A DNA stretch of 41,993 nucleotides, taken from Streptomyces sp. IMTB 2501 (GTDB taxonomy: Bacteria > Actinomycetota > Actinomycetes > Streptomycetales > Streptomycetaceae). Made by a program: the position numbers and the translations under genes. Shown one piece after another: positions 25,125 to 32,638 of this stretch; positions within the stretch are counted from its first letter, which is position 1, and each line of letters opens with the position of its first letter. A model generated the notes under the pieces. The model saw nothing but the letters and a program-made list of their open reading frames with translations. It was not told where the DNA came from and made no database searches. The stretch is from assembly GCF_001953885.1 (NCBI RefSeq), contig NZ_MQUS01000053.1, positions 1 through 41,993 of the forward strand, written 5' to 3'.

Positions 25125-25195
25125 GTCAACCGTTTAAGACGATCAAGCGGCAGATGTACGGCCGGGGATCCTTCCGGCTCCTCCGCACCCGTGTC

Positions 25196-25240
25196 CTGCT
25201 GCGATCGTGACCATCACGAATTCCACCCAGACCCTCTCGT
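25196..25240 (-). repeat. Copy of the istA 3' segment
   Basis: About 45 bp (ctgctgcgatcgtgaccatc... to ...ccctctcgt) align with 26199-26243, near the end of the istA gene, with only a handful of differences and single-base gaps. Both copies have the same orientation and flank the ADP-ribosyltransferase gene. Confidence 0.6.
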
Positions 25241-25380
25241 AGTGGAACGGACCGGTCACCGGCCGGCGGGGCGGTATGACTGTTTACCCGTGAGGGTGAC
25301 CCGGCATCCGTTCCAGCCGGTTCTTGATCAGTACGCCGATATAAAAGGGCCCGTCCTGTTGATCAGCTGATGGGCTCACC

Positions 25381-26079
25381 ATGTTGAAGGCAGCTCTGGG
25401 CGTTCTCGCCTCCGCCACCCTCGCCACCGCTTCGCTGACCGTCGCTGCCCCTGCCAGCGCAACCGTCCACCGCACGACCACGGCGAAGGCTCCGACCCCT
25501 GACACCGGGCCCTGCGGGCCGGTCGGCCGGTTCCACCCGTCCGACTGGTGGCGCACCACCACCTCCCCCGCCATCGCCCCGGCCGTGCGGCACGCCGCGG
25601 CTGATGAGAACTGGCAGTGGCGCGACGACGCCAACACGCTCTGGCGGGGCGACACCCGGGAGAACGTACAGCAGCTCTTCGATGACGGCTTCACTCCCCG
25701 CGGCCAGACGCTCACCCCGCTCGCTGAGTACATCGTCAAGGGCGGTGGCCAGAACAACGCGCACGTCAGCACCAGTTGCGAAAAGTGGGTTGCAGAGAAG
25801 TTCGCCACGTACGGCGCGGCGAAGACGGGGTGGGTGTACGAGATCGAGGCCCCGGGCGGCATCGACGTAAACGCCACCGCCCACCTGAACGGTTACCAGT
25901 CCCCATACCTTTGGAACAAGGAGATCGACTTCCCCGGCGGCATCAAGGGCAGCTACATCAAGAGCGCCTGCAAATACCACCTCCTCAGGACCGACCCGGA
26001 GACCAAGGTCAACACCTACGAGAACCTGGGCTGCCGGACCAACGACCACTTCGATGACGCCCTCGTGGCCGCACACTGA
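25381..26079 (+). CDS. Secreted ADP-ribosyltransferase, Scabin/pierisin-like
   Basis: A 232-aa protein with a Sec signal peptide (MLKAALGVLASATLATASLT, cleavage after ASA near residue 27). The catalytic domain shows Arg89 in LWRGDTR, the S130-T131-S132 motif in NNAHVSTS, and the C-terminal turn GYQSPYLWNKEIDFPGGI. These are landmarks of the R-S-E ADP-ribosyltransferases of the Scabin / ScARP / pierisin group, which transfer ADP-ribose from NAD+ to guanine in DNA or nucleosides. In that group the catalytic motif is Q-x-E; here it reads N179-K180-E181. Four cysteines (PCGP, TSCEK, SACKY, LGCRT) suggest disulfides. TATAAA at 25340-25345 may be part of its promoter. No immunity gene adjoins; istA repeats flank it. 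Confidence 0.78.
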   Translation: MLKAALGVLASATLATASLTVAAPASATVHRTTTAKAPTPDTGPCGPVGRFHPSDWWRTTTSPAIAPAVRHAAADENWQWRDDANTLWRGDTRENVQQLFDDGFTPRGQTLTPLAEYIVKGGGQNNAHVSTSCEKWVAEKFATYGAAKTGWVYEIEAPGGIDVNATAHLNGYQSPYLWNKEIDFPGGIKGSYIKSACKYHLLRTDPETKVNTYENLGCRTNDHFDDALVAAH

Positions 26080-26096
26080 TCCCACGCGACGATGTC

Positions 26097-26123
26097 GGGT
26101 GGCGAGATGGGTGTCCGCCACCC
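26097..26123 (+). terminator. Hairpin after the ADP-ribosyltransferase
   Basis: GGGTGGCG and CGCCACCC form an 8-bp stem with an 11-nt loop, 18 bp beyond the stop at 26079. No T-run follows. It also lies just past the stop of istA on the other strand. Confidence 0.5.
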
Positions 26124-26124
26124 C

Positions 26125-27134
26125 CTACCGGGCGGCGGAGACCCGCACTACCGGATCCAGGCGCCAGTCGAGCACCGCGGGCCGGTGACCGTAGCCCGCT
26201 GCTGCGATCACGACCGTCACGAAATTCCGCCCAGACCCCTCGTCGTCCAGGTCCTCAGGTGGTGACGGGGCCGCCGCGGCGGCTCTGCGGGCCTCGACGG
26301 CCACCACGTCGGCGGTGATGGCGCCCGCCCGGATCGCGGCGGCCATGCCCTGCTCGACGGCCGGCGCGGGCATCCGCCAGTGCAGCAGCAGGACCTCGAT
26401 CAAGACCCTCGTCCCGGCCGCGCCGCCGTGGGCGGCCCGGGCGGCGGCCCAGAACGCTTCGTGGACCTCGGTGAACGAGCCGTTCTGCCGGGCGGTGACC
26501 ACGCGGTCGAGCCGGCCATCGCCCCGGGCTTGGCCAGGAGAATCTCCAGGTAGTCGTCGAGTCCGTCACGGAAGTCGCCGCGGCGGGTCAGCCTCGGGTG
26601 CCGGGCGACGACCTCCCGCCGTTCGAAGACGAGGAGTTCGTTGCCCCGCAGCAGCACCCGCACGTTCTGGCCGATGAAGCGAGCCGGCACCGAGTAGTGG
26701 CACTGCCGAACGGTGATCCGGCTGCTGCGGTCAACCTTCGGCGTCATGGTGATGCCGCACTCGAACTCCTCCAGCGGCAGCGGAGCCAGCTGGTCCGCCT
26801 CGGTGTAGAAGTTGAAGCCGACGGTGGTCAGCCTGCCCGCGAGGATCCGTTCGTCCTCGACCGCGTCGATCTCGGCGATCTTCGCGTTCAGCTCCTCCAG
26901 CGTGGCGACCTCGGGAACCGGGACCAGGTGGGTGCGGCGGAAGCGGCCGCCCTCGTGCTCGGCCCCGCCCTTCTCGTGGGCGCCGTCCTCGCCGGGAATG
27001 CAGTAGAAGGCGTCGAAGCCGTAGTGGGCCCGGAAGGACACCCATCGCTCGGACTCGATGCGGCTGCGGCCGGTGCAGATGCGATTGACCGCCGGTTTCA
27101 GATTGTCGTAGCGGATGTGCTTGGTCGGCACTCC
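26125..27134 (-). pseudogene. IS21 istA transposase, 3' half, frameshifted
   Basis: The frame opens at the transposon joint with GVPTKHIRYDNLKPAVNRIC (second catalytic Asp) and continues AHEKGGAEHEGGRFRRTHLV (catalytic Glu region) and TVRQCHYSVPARFIGQNVRV. After AMAGSTA, near 26498-26502, one base is missing; the next frame continues VTARQNGSFTEVHEAFWAAA to VVRVSAAR and TAG at 26125. The matching 5' half is at 30743-31338. No istB (ATPase helper) follows: the ADP-ribosyltransferase gene lies where istB should be. Confidence 0.8.
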
Positions 27135-27198
27135 TCTAATATGCGGGTCTCGGTGTCAACCCCGAGGGGACCATGCCGCGGTCTGGAGAGCCGATCGA

Positions 27199-27714
27199 TC
27201 AGCAGGATTCGAAGCTTGGGGTGGCAGGGCGGATGTTGCCGTCTTCGTCCATGAACTCGAGTCGTTCCATAAACGCCACGATGAAGTCGGCGAACGGGCC
27301 GTCGAAGGTCTCGCATCCCTCCTCGTGGGCCATGGTGACGATCTTCCAACGGTTCGGATCCGGGTGGCTGGGCAAGAAGAAGTGCTCGTCGCCGCCGTAG
27401 TCGTAGCCCCAGGAGATCAGGCCGCCGGGCTCGGGGTGGAACGGGTGCGGGAAGTCGTCCGGTCGACGCTCGCGCCGGGCGGCGAATCTCTCGTGGATGC
27501 TGCGCATGCGCTCCAGCAGCGGACTGGACCCCCGAGGATGGAAGACCACGAGTTCCTCGGCGATGACTCCGGCGCCGTAGGTGTTCAGGAAAGCCTTGAA
27601 GTCGCTGGGAAGCGGCGACCCAATGTAGTTCTCAACCGCGGCCCAATCGTCTGGCGACTGCTGGCGTAGTGCCGGTGTGCCGAGCAGTTGCTGCAACTCA
27701 TCAAGTCCTGCCAT
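27199..27714 (-). CDS. SUKH (SMI1/KNR4) immunity-type cargo protein
   Basis: A 171-aa protein with the SUKH fold pattern: MAGLDELQQLLGTPALRQQS, then DDWAAVENYIGSPLPSDFKA-FLNTYGAGVI (the core SMI1/KNR4 motif) and PGGLISWGYDYGGDEHFFLP ending FADFIVAFMERLEF. SUKH proteins commonly neutralise nuclease or deaminase toxins of contact systems; the partner is unknown. ATG 27714 was chosen for AGGTGAG 5 nt upstream; an upstream ATG at 27738 lacks a site. It is the third gene of the transposon, 105 bp after tnpB, close to the left end. No toxin gene lies inside the element. Confidence 0.8.
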   Translation of the reverse strand: MAGLDELQQLLGTPALRQQSPDDWAAVENYIGSPLPSDFKAFLNTYGAGVIAEELVVFHPRGSSPLLERMRSIHERFAARRERRPDDFPHPFHPEPGGLISWGYDYGGDEHFFLPSHPDPNRWKIVTMAHEEGCETFDGPFADFIVAFMERLEFMDEDGNIRPATPSFESC

Positions 27715-27819
27715 GCATCTCACCTGCTTGATCGCCGTCATTGGACGCGGCAAACGTAGCTGGATCGACCGGGCGGTTGGACGGAGGGGTAGCTATCGGT
27801 TGCCGCCTGGAAGGAGGCC

Positions 27820-29649
27820 TCAGCCAGCCTGTTCGTCAAGCCGGCTGAGGAGTCCGTCGAAGATCTGCTCACGGGCGACTTGTCCCTTGGCTGCCGCATC
27901 GTCCCGCTGGCGTTCGAGGGTGGGTCGGAACTCGATCGTGGTGACGAAGAACGTGCAGGACTCGCAGATCGATTCGAAGTGGCAGTCCATCTCGACGGGG
28001 CGAGCGCAGTAACCGTTGCCGAGCATCCGGCGGTGCATCTCCCTGCGGAGCTTGGCCATCTCCGTTCCCTCGGCGTCGGCCGGCAGCTGACGAGGTGCAT
28101 CGTAGAGTGCTTCGACCTTCTCCGAGACGGCGAAGTACTCGTCCGCGACGGTCCGGTCCGCGATCCGGGCGTAAACACGTGTCATGGACAACGACCTGTG
28201 TCCAAGCAGTGCCGCGATGGCTTCCAGGGACATGCCCCGATTGATTGCTTGGGTGGCCAGAGTATGTCTGAGCTGGTGCGGGGTGACCCTGCCCAGTCCG
28301 GCCCGCTCGGCGGCCCTGCGGACAGCGGCTTCAATGCGGGAGGCGTTGATGGGGCGGCCGTGGTCGGTGAACAGCAGGTTCGAGCGCAGGCCCTCCGGGC
28401 GGTGCAGCAGCCAGTCGTCCAGCAGCGTCTTGAGTTGCGGATGCAAGGGAACGTAGCGGTCGGTGTGCATCTTGCCGACCGGGACACGGAGCCAGTAGGC
28501 GGAGCCGATCTGGACGACCGCGTCGATGGTGAGGCCGAGCATCTCACTGCGGCGCATGCCGGTGCGGGCGAGGATCTCGATGGCCAGCCGGGCGAACGGA
28601 TCGGGGTCCTGGCGGGCGGCGGCCAGCAGTTTGGCGGCCGCGGCGTCGTCGAGGAAGCGGGGCAGCGGCTCGTCTGCGATCGGGAAATCGCTGTCGAACA
28701 CCAGTTGGCGGGGCGGCCGGTCGTCGGCGTCCCACTCGTCCAGGCGGCGGAAGAAGCCGCGGAGTTTGCTGAGGCGGTCGCGGACGGTGTGCCGGTGCAG
28801 TGGGCCGCCCCGGGCGGCCGGCCGCTCCAGCAGCCACTGGCGGTAGCGTTCGACGTGCCGTCGCTTGAGCTCGGCGACGCAGGTGACGTGCGTGTCTTCG
28901 GTGACGACTAGGAGGGCGAATTCTCGCAGCGTCAGCTCGGCGTTCTTCACGGTGCCCGGCCGCATTGTTCCGGCGATCTGCTGCAGGTAGTGGTGCATGG
29001 TGTCCGCCATCGCGGCCGGGACGCGGGCCCACTCCTGAGCTCGGATGTCGGCGTGGTCCGGGGAGCGTCGGCGTGGGAGCTGGTCGGTCAACTCGCAGTG
29101 GAACAGGGTCGCTTCCAGGTTGAACAAGGCGGTCGACAGAGCCTTGACGCCGCGGTTGGGAATGCGCCGAGCGGCAGCCAGCAGCAGCCGGCGTCCCTCG
29201 TCCCAGTCGCTTTGCTGCAGATCGTGCGGCTGCTTGCCGAACAGCGCGAGGAAGTGGGCCAGCAGGTTGAACTGGGTCATGGCCACCGCGTCGCGAAAAC
29301 CAAGGGACCGGGCCGTTTCCATAAACTTCAGGTGCAGTTCCGGCTCCGTGCGGGCGAGCACGATGCCCAAGCGCGGGCGTCGGGCGACCAGGTAGTCCGC
29401 CCCGGGTTGCATACGTCCCGTGACCGAGAGCCAGCTGATGAATCGGTGGGTCTCGTGGTTGAAGGCGAGCTGGCGTGCCAGCGGCAGGCGACGGAAGTCG
29501 GCCAGGTCGGGCACCGTGGCGAGCAGAGCGCGGGCTCCCCAGCGGACCTTGTGATCGGTGTTCATGCCCTGCGCGGCCCGGTGGGAGAGGTAGAACTCGA
29601 CCAGGTCCGGTTGCACGATCGGCAGGGCGGCGGCGCGGGCCCGGCGCAT
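27820..29649 (-). CDS. tnpB: Tyrosine recombinase, Tn554 TnpB-like
   Basis: A 609-aa recombinase. The N-terminal 290 residues hold core-binding helices. The catalytic domain follows: Arg in TGMRRSEMLGL, Lys in VGKMHTDRYVPL, His-x-x-Arg in HQLRHTLATQAI, His in LLGHRSLSMTR and nucleophile Tyr in RVYARI. After it comes a zinc-ribbon-like tail GYCARPVEMDCHFESICESC-TFF and a charged coiled end. Length and the Cys-rich tail match TnpB of Tn554 (about 630 aa). Its ATG overlaps the stop of the upstream recombinase (TGATG), so the two are translationally coupled. Together they should cut and rejoin the transposon ends. All catalytic residues are present. Confidence 0.85.
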   Translation of the reverse strand: MRRARAAALPIVQPDLVEFYLSHRAAQGMNTDHKVRWGARALLATVPDLADFRRLPLARQLAFNHETHRFISWLSVTGRMQPGADYLVARRPRLGIVLARTEPELHLKFMETARSLGFRDAVAMTQFNLLAHFLALFGKQPHDLQQSDWDEGRRLLLAAARRIPNRGVKALSTALFNLEATLFHCELTDQLPRRRSPDHADIRAQEWARVPAAMADTMHHYLQQIAGTMRPGTVKNAELTLREFALLVVTEDTHVTCVAELKRRHVERYRQWLLERPAARGGPLHRHTVRDRLSKLRGFFRRLDEWDADDRPPRQLVFDSDFPIADEPLPRFLDDAAAAKLLAAARQDPDPFARLAIEILARTGMRRSEMLGLTIDAVVQIGSAYWLRVPVGKMHTDRYVPLHPQLKTLLDDWLLHRPEGLRSNLLFTDHGRPINASRIEAAVRRAAERAGLGRVTPHQLRHTLATQAINRGMSLEAIAALLGHRSLSMTRVYARIADRTVADEYFAVSEKVEALYDAPRQLPADAEGTEMAKLRREMHRRMLGNGYCARPVEMDCHFESICESCTFFVTTIEFRPTLERQRDDAAAKGQVAREQIFDGLLSRLDEQAG

Positions 29650-30671
29650 CAGGACTCTGCCCAGTCGGCGTCGATGGCGGCACTCGCCTGCAGGTACTGC
29701 TCGACGAGCCAGTTGTTCGCCAGGTGGATGTAGATGCGGGTTGATTCGATGGAGCGGTGTCCGGCCTGGGCCTGTACCGCTTCCAGGGCCATGCCCGCCT
29801 CTCTCAGCCGGGTCAGGCAGGTGTGGCGGAGCTGGTGACAGGTCAGCCTCGGTAGTCCGGTCCGCTTCTGGACGCCGTCGAGGATCTCGTCCAGTCCGTC
29901 GGCGGAGAGCGGTCGGCCGCGGGTGGGCCCGCGCAGTACCACGAACAGCCGATCGTGGTCGACGGGTGGACGCTCGCGGTCCAGGTAGTCGCCGACCGCG
30001 GTGAAGAACTGCGCGGAGACGGGTATCAGGCGCTGGTGGCCGCCCTTGCCCTCGCTGATGAAGACCCGACGCTCACCCGGTGACAGGTCGCCCAGCCGCA
30101 GGCTGAGGACCTCGCAGCGGCGAAGCCCGCCGAGCAGCATCGCGAGGACCATGGCCCTATCCCGCGCGGTGTTCACCGCGCCGAGCACCGTTTCGACCTC
30201 AGCCAGGCCGAGGACGCGAGGGAGGGTCCGCGGCGTGCGCAACAGCGGTGCCGCGCGGTTGCCGCTGCGGCGGCGATTGGCCAGCCCTGTCGGCACCGGG
30301 TTGCGATCAATGGCCAGGTCGTCACGGGTCATCAGGTATCCGAACAGTCCGGAGACGCTGGCCAGTCGGCGCTTGATGGTCCGAGCCGAGAGCCCTGCTT
30401 CACCGTCCTCGAGCCGGACAACCTTCGGTCCCCGCCGCGGCTTCTTCTGCGCAGTGATGAACGTGAAGATGTCCGCGGTGACGACGTCGGCCGGCTCCTT
30501 GGACACCACCGAGAAGAAGACCTTCAGGTCGTAGGCGGTAGCCAGCAGAGTGTTCGGTCGGCAACGGGCCGCCACGAACTCCAGATAGTCGTCGACCAGG
30601 GCGTGCCCGAGCGATGCCGCGGGGTTCCCCGCGGCATCGACGCGTCGTACCAACTGCGGCTGCCAGGCCAT
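29649..30671 (-). CDS. tnpA: Tyrosine recombinase, Tn554 TnpA-like
   Basis: A 340-aa recombinase. The N-terminal SAM-like core-binding domain shows DDYLEFVAARCRPNTLLATA and the catalytic domain shows Arg in GGLRRCEVLSLRL, Lys in SEGKGGHQRLIPV, HQLRHTCLTRL, AGHRSIESTR and Tyr in RIYIHLANN. Size fits Tn554 TnpA (361 aa). The ATG at 30671 has GAGGAG 6 nt upstream; the frame is open further upstream to 30806 but that would cross the transposon end into istA. It lies 71 bp inside the right end and overlaps tnpB by one base. Tn554 has a third gene, tnpC, at this locus; here a SUKH gene occupies the far end instead. Confidence 0.85.
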   Translation of the reverse strand: MAWQPQLVRRVDAAGNPAASLGHALVDDYLEFVAARCRPNTLLATAYDLKVFFSVVSKEPADVVTADIFTFITAQKKPRRGPKVVRLEDGEAGLSARTIKRRLASVSGLFGYLMTRDDLAIDRNPVPTGLANRRRSGNRAAPLLRTPRTLPRVLGLAEVETVLGAVNTARDRAMVLAMLLGGLRRCEVLSLRLGDLSPGERRVFISEGKGGHQRLIPVSAQFFTAVGDYLDRERPPVDHDRLFVVLRGPTRGRPLSADGLDEILDGVQKRTGLPRLTCHQLRHTCLTRLREAGMALEAVQAQAGHRSIESTRIYIHLANNWLVEQYLQASAAIDADWAES

Positions 30672-30742
30672 CCGAGCTCCTCGACGGGAGCGACCATCCT
30701 GACGGGCAGCGCGAGATCGCGGAAGAGTTGTCACCCACATAA

Positions 30743-31338
30743 CCGCCCAGGACGTTGAACGCCTCGACATGCCCTTCCATGAAGGACTCCTGGGCCTGCG
30801 AGGCATAGACGCCGTGGACGGCCTTGCCGGAGTACGACAGTCGCAGCGTGAACAGGTGGCGCTTGACGACTTGGCCCGCCAGGCGGACCCAGACGTCGGC
30901 GAAATCGACCTTGGCTTCCTCGCCGGGCAGGTGGACCTGCGGGACCATGCCGGTCAGGTGCCGGCGGCCCTCCAGTACCTCGGCCTCGATCTGCGGACGC
31001 CTGGCCAGCACGTAGTCACAGACCGTGGAGTACGACACCAGGTCGAAGTCGTACTCCTGGGCAAGACGCTGATGGATCCGGCGGGCCGTGTGCTTCTGCT
31101 TGCGCGGCGCACTCGCGTCTTCCCGCAGCATCGCGTCGATCCACGGCTTGGCGGCGTCCAGGACCGTGGCCCGCGGTGCTGGCTTCTTCCGAGGCGGCGG
31201 AACAGCAGACAAAAGGGCCTGCCGCACCGTCCTGCGATGCACTCCGTATTTCTCCGCCAGAACCCGCTGCGACATTTCCGGATCAAGACGCTTGTCCCTC
31301 CGGATCGCAGCGAACAGCTCCGTCCGCGACAAACCCAT
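30743..31338 (-). pseudogene. IS21 istA transposase, 5' half
   Basis: From ATG 31338 (GGAGG 6 nt upstream) the frame gives 199 residues: MGLSRTELFAAIRRDKRLDP, an HTH (MSQRVLAEKYGVHRRTVRQA), the first catalytic Asp in EEAKVDFADVWVRL, and ends QESFMEGHVEAFNVLGG at the transposon. It then runs into transposon sequence. The following part of the protein (VPTKHIRYDN) is at 27134. Without its other half it cannot act. Confidence 0.8.
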
Positions 31339-31341
31339 CCC

Positions 31342-31395
31342 GGCCTCCCGGCACGACCGTGATCAAGCAACACGGCCTCCGACATGACCGCGATC
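31342..31395. repeat. IS21 terminal direct repeats
   Basis: GGCCTCCCGGCACGACCGTGATC (31342-31364) and GGCCTCCGACATGACCGCGATC (31374-31395) match at all but four positions and one gap. Multiple repeats upstream of istA are a hallmark of IS21-family ends. Confidence 0.6.
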
Positions 31396-31674
31396 GACGC
31401 ACAAACCCTGCCGTCGCCGGGCGGACGGAGCAGCGCATTCACTCCAAAGAGGACAGGTCGTCGGTAAGCTGCCGTAGCCTCACTTTGCTTCGGAGGCCGA
31501 GCATCACTCGAGTTCGCTCATCGTCATGGCGATTCCTGAATCGACCAGCGTGTGTCTTGTTCCTCAGTTGAATGGGACATCAAGGGCCTGAGGACGTTGG
31601 TGGATTGCTCGGGTTGCAGACCTTGATCGTCTTGGGGTTGCGGCCGGCTCGTCGGCGCCGCCAGGATCGGCTGC
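31396..31674. other. Intergenic region before the HAD gene
   Basis: No gene supported. Contains the palindrome CGATTC-ct-GAATCG at 31531-31544, which could be an operator. Confidence 0.4.
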
Positions 31675-32364
31675 ATGATCAAGGGTGTGATGTTCGACTT
31701 CTCCGGGACCCTCTTCCGGATCGAATCAGCCGCGCAGTGGCTGCGCGCGGTGGCAACGAAGGCCGGTCTGGACGTGCCCGAAGGTGAACTCGATGCGTGC
31801 GTCAGCCGGCTGGAAGAGTTCGGGGCTCAGCCCGGAGGAGTTCCTCCGCGCAAAGTGCCGCCCCATCTGGAGGCACTGTGGCGGGAGCGCGATCTGACCG
31901 CCGAACGACACCGGGCTGCCTTCACAGCCCTTACCCGGGAAGCGAAGCTGCCTGCGGCTGACCTGGCCGAGGCCCTGTATGAACGTTCCCAAGTGTCCGG
32001 GGCATGGCTGCCTTATCCCGACACCGAGGAAACCCTCCGCGCCCTGCGCGGGCGAGGCATCCCGGTCGCTGTCGTCAGCAACATCGGCTGGGACATGCGC
32101 CCTGTCTTCCGCGACCACGGTGTCGTTGACCTCGTAGACGCCTACTTCCTCTCCTTCGAGCGCGGGGTGAAGAAGCCCGATCCCCGGATCTTCCAGATGG
32201 CGTGCGACAAGCTCGGAGTGGCGCCAGGCGATTCACTCATGGTGGGAGACGAGCCTGTTGCGGACTCCGGCGCTGCCACGCTGGGGTGCCGGGTCCACCT
32301 GGTCGATCCCTTGCCCGTTGACCAGCGTCCCGGCGCGCTGGCCGAGGTGCTCCAGCTCCTCTGA
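31675..32364 (+). CDS. HAD-superfamily hydrolase (subfamily IA)
   Basis: A 229-aa protein. Motif I is VMFDFSGTLF (nucleophile Asp8; the usual second Asp is Ser), motif II VAVVSNIGWD, motif III Lys in FERGVKKPDPRIFQ and motif IV SLMVGDEPVADSGAA. The helical cap lies between about residues 18 and 95. HAD-IA enzymes are phosphatases, phosphoglycolate phosphatase-like enzymes or dehalogenases. The Asp-to-Ser change in motif I removes the general acid of the phosphatases, which points away from classical phosphatase chemistry, although some family members tolerate it. Weak AGGA lies 9 nt before the ATG. It stands alone. Confidence 0.8.
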   Translation: MIKGVMFDFSGTLFRIESAAQWLRAVATKAGLDVPEGELDACVSRLEEFGAQPGGVPPRKVPPHLEALWRERDLTAERHRAAFTALTREAKLPAADLAEALYERSQVSGAWLPYPDTEETLRALRGRGIPVAVVSNIGWDMRPVFRDHGVVDLVDAYFLSFERGVKKPDPRIFQMACDKLGVAPGDSLMVGDEPVADSGAATLGCRVHLVDPLPVDQRPGALAEVLQLL

Positions 32365-32638
32365 CGTGGCCCGACCGAGACGACTTTCAGCGCGATGTTG
32401 AGGGCCCGGCGACCGAACGCCGTCCAGTCCTAGGGCTCGATACCGCGCAAACGTACCCGTTACCAGTTCAGCACGAAGTCATCCCCTATCCGATCACGCC
32501 CCAGACGCGATGCACAGGCGCTCCTGCCCCTGGCCTGAACTGTCTTGTCATACCGGTGGAGCCAGATCAACTTCGTACGTCATGGAGCCGTGAAACGCTG
32601 GTGCGCTGGTGCCCAGAGAAGTGCTTACAAACAGCCGG
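32365..32638. other. Intergenic region between HAD and chrA
   Basis: No gene. The minus-strand text near 32375-32410 (RALNIALKVVSVGP) may be the tail of an old transposase. No clear terminator. Confidence 0.35.

Larger units (their letters stand above)
27135..30742 (-). mobile_element. Tn554-like tyrosine-recombinase transposon carrying a SUKH gene
   Basis: A 3,608-bp insertion within istA codons. The istA sequence ends as GGCGG on one side (30743-30747) and resumes as GGAGTGCCG on the other. Just inside, the ends carry TATGTGGGT (30740-30732, minus strand) and TATGCGGGT (27140-27148, plus strand) as a 9-bp inverted repeat with one mismatch. The 4-6 bases outside these repeats differ at the two ends, as expected for tyrosine-recombinase transposition with coupling sequences rather than a target duplication. 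It encodes two overlapping recombinases and one cargo gene, all on the minus strand. Confidence 0.8.
26125..31395 (-). mobile_element. IS21-family element, split and missing istB
   Basis: istA occupies both flanks of the tyrosine-recombinase transposon, and putting the halves together restores FNVLGG-VPTKH. In front of istA two 22-23-bp direct repeats (31342-31364 and 31374-31395) are typical of IS21 terminal transposase-binding sites. The far end and istB are gone, so the element is dead even without the insertion. Confidence 0.75.

Noticed and set aside
30672..30806. Longer N-terminus of the TnpA-like recombinase
   Set aside because: It would cross the transposon end into istA; ATG 30671 has GAGGAG at the right distance.
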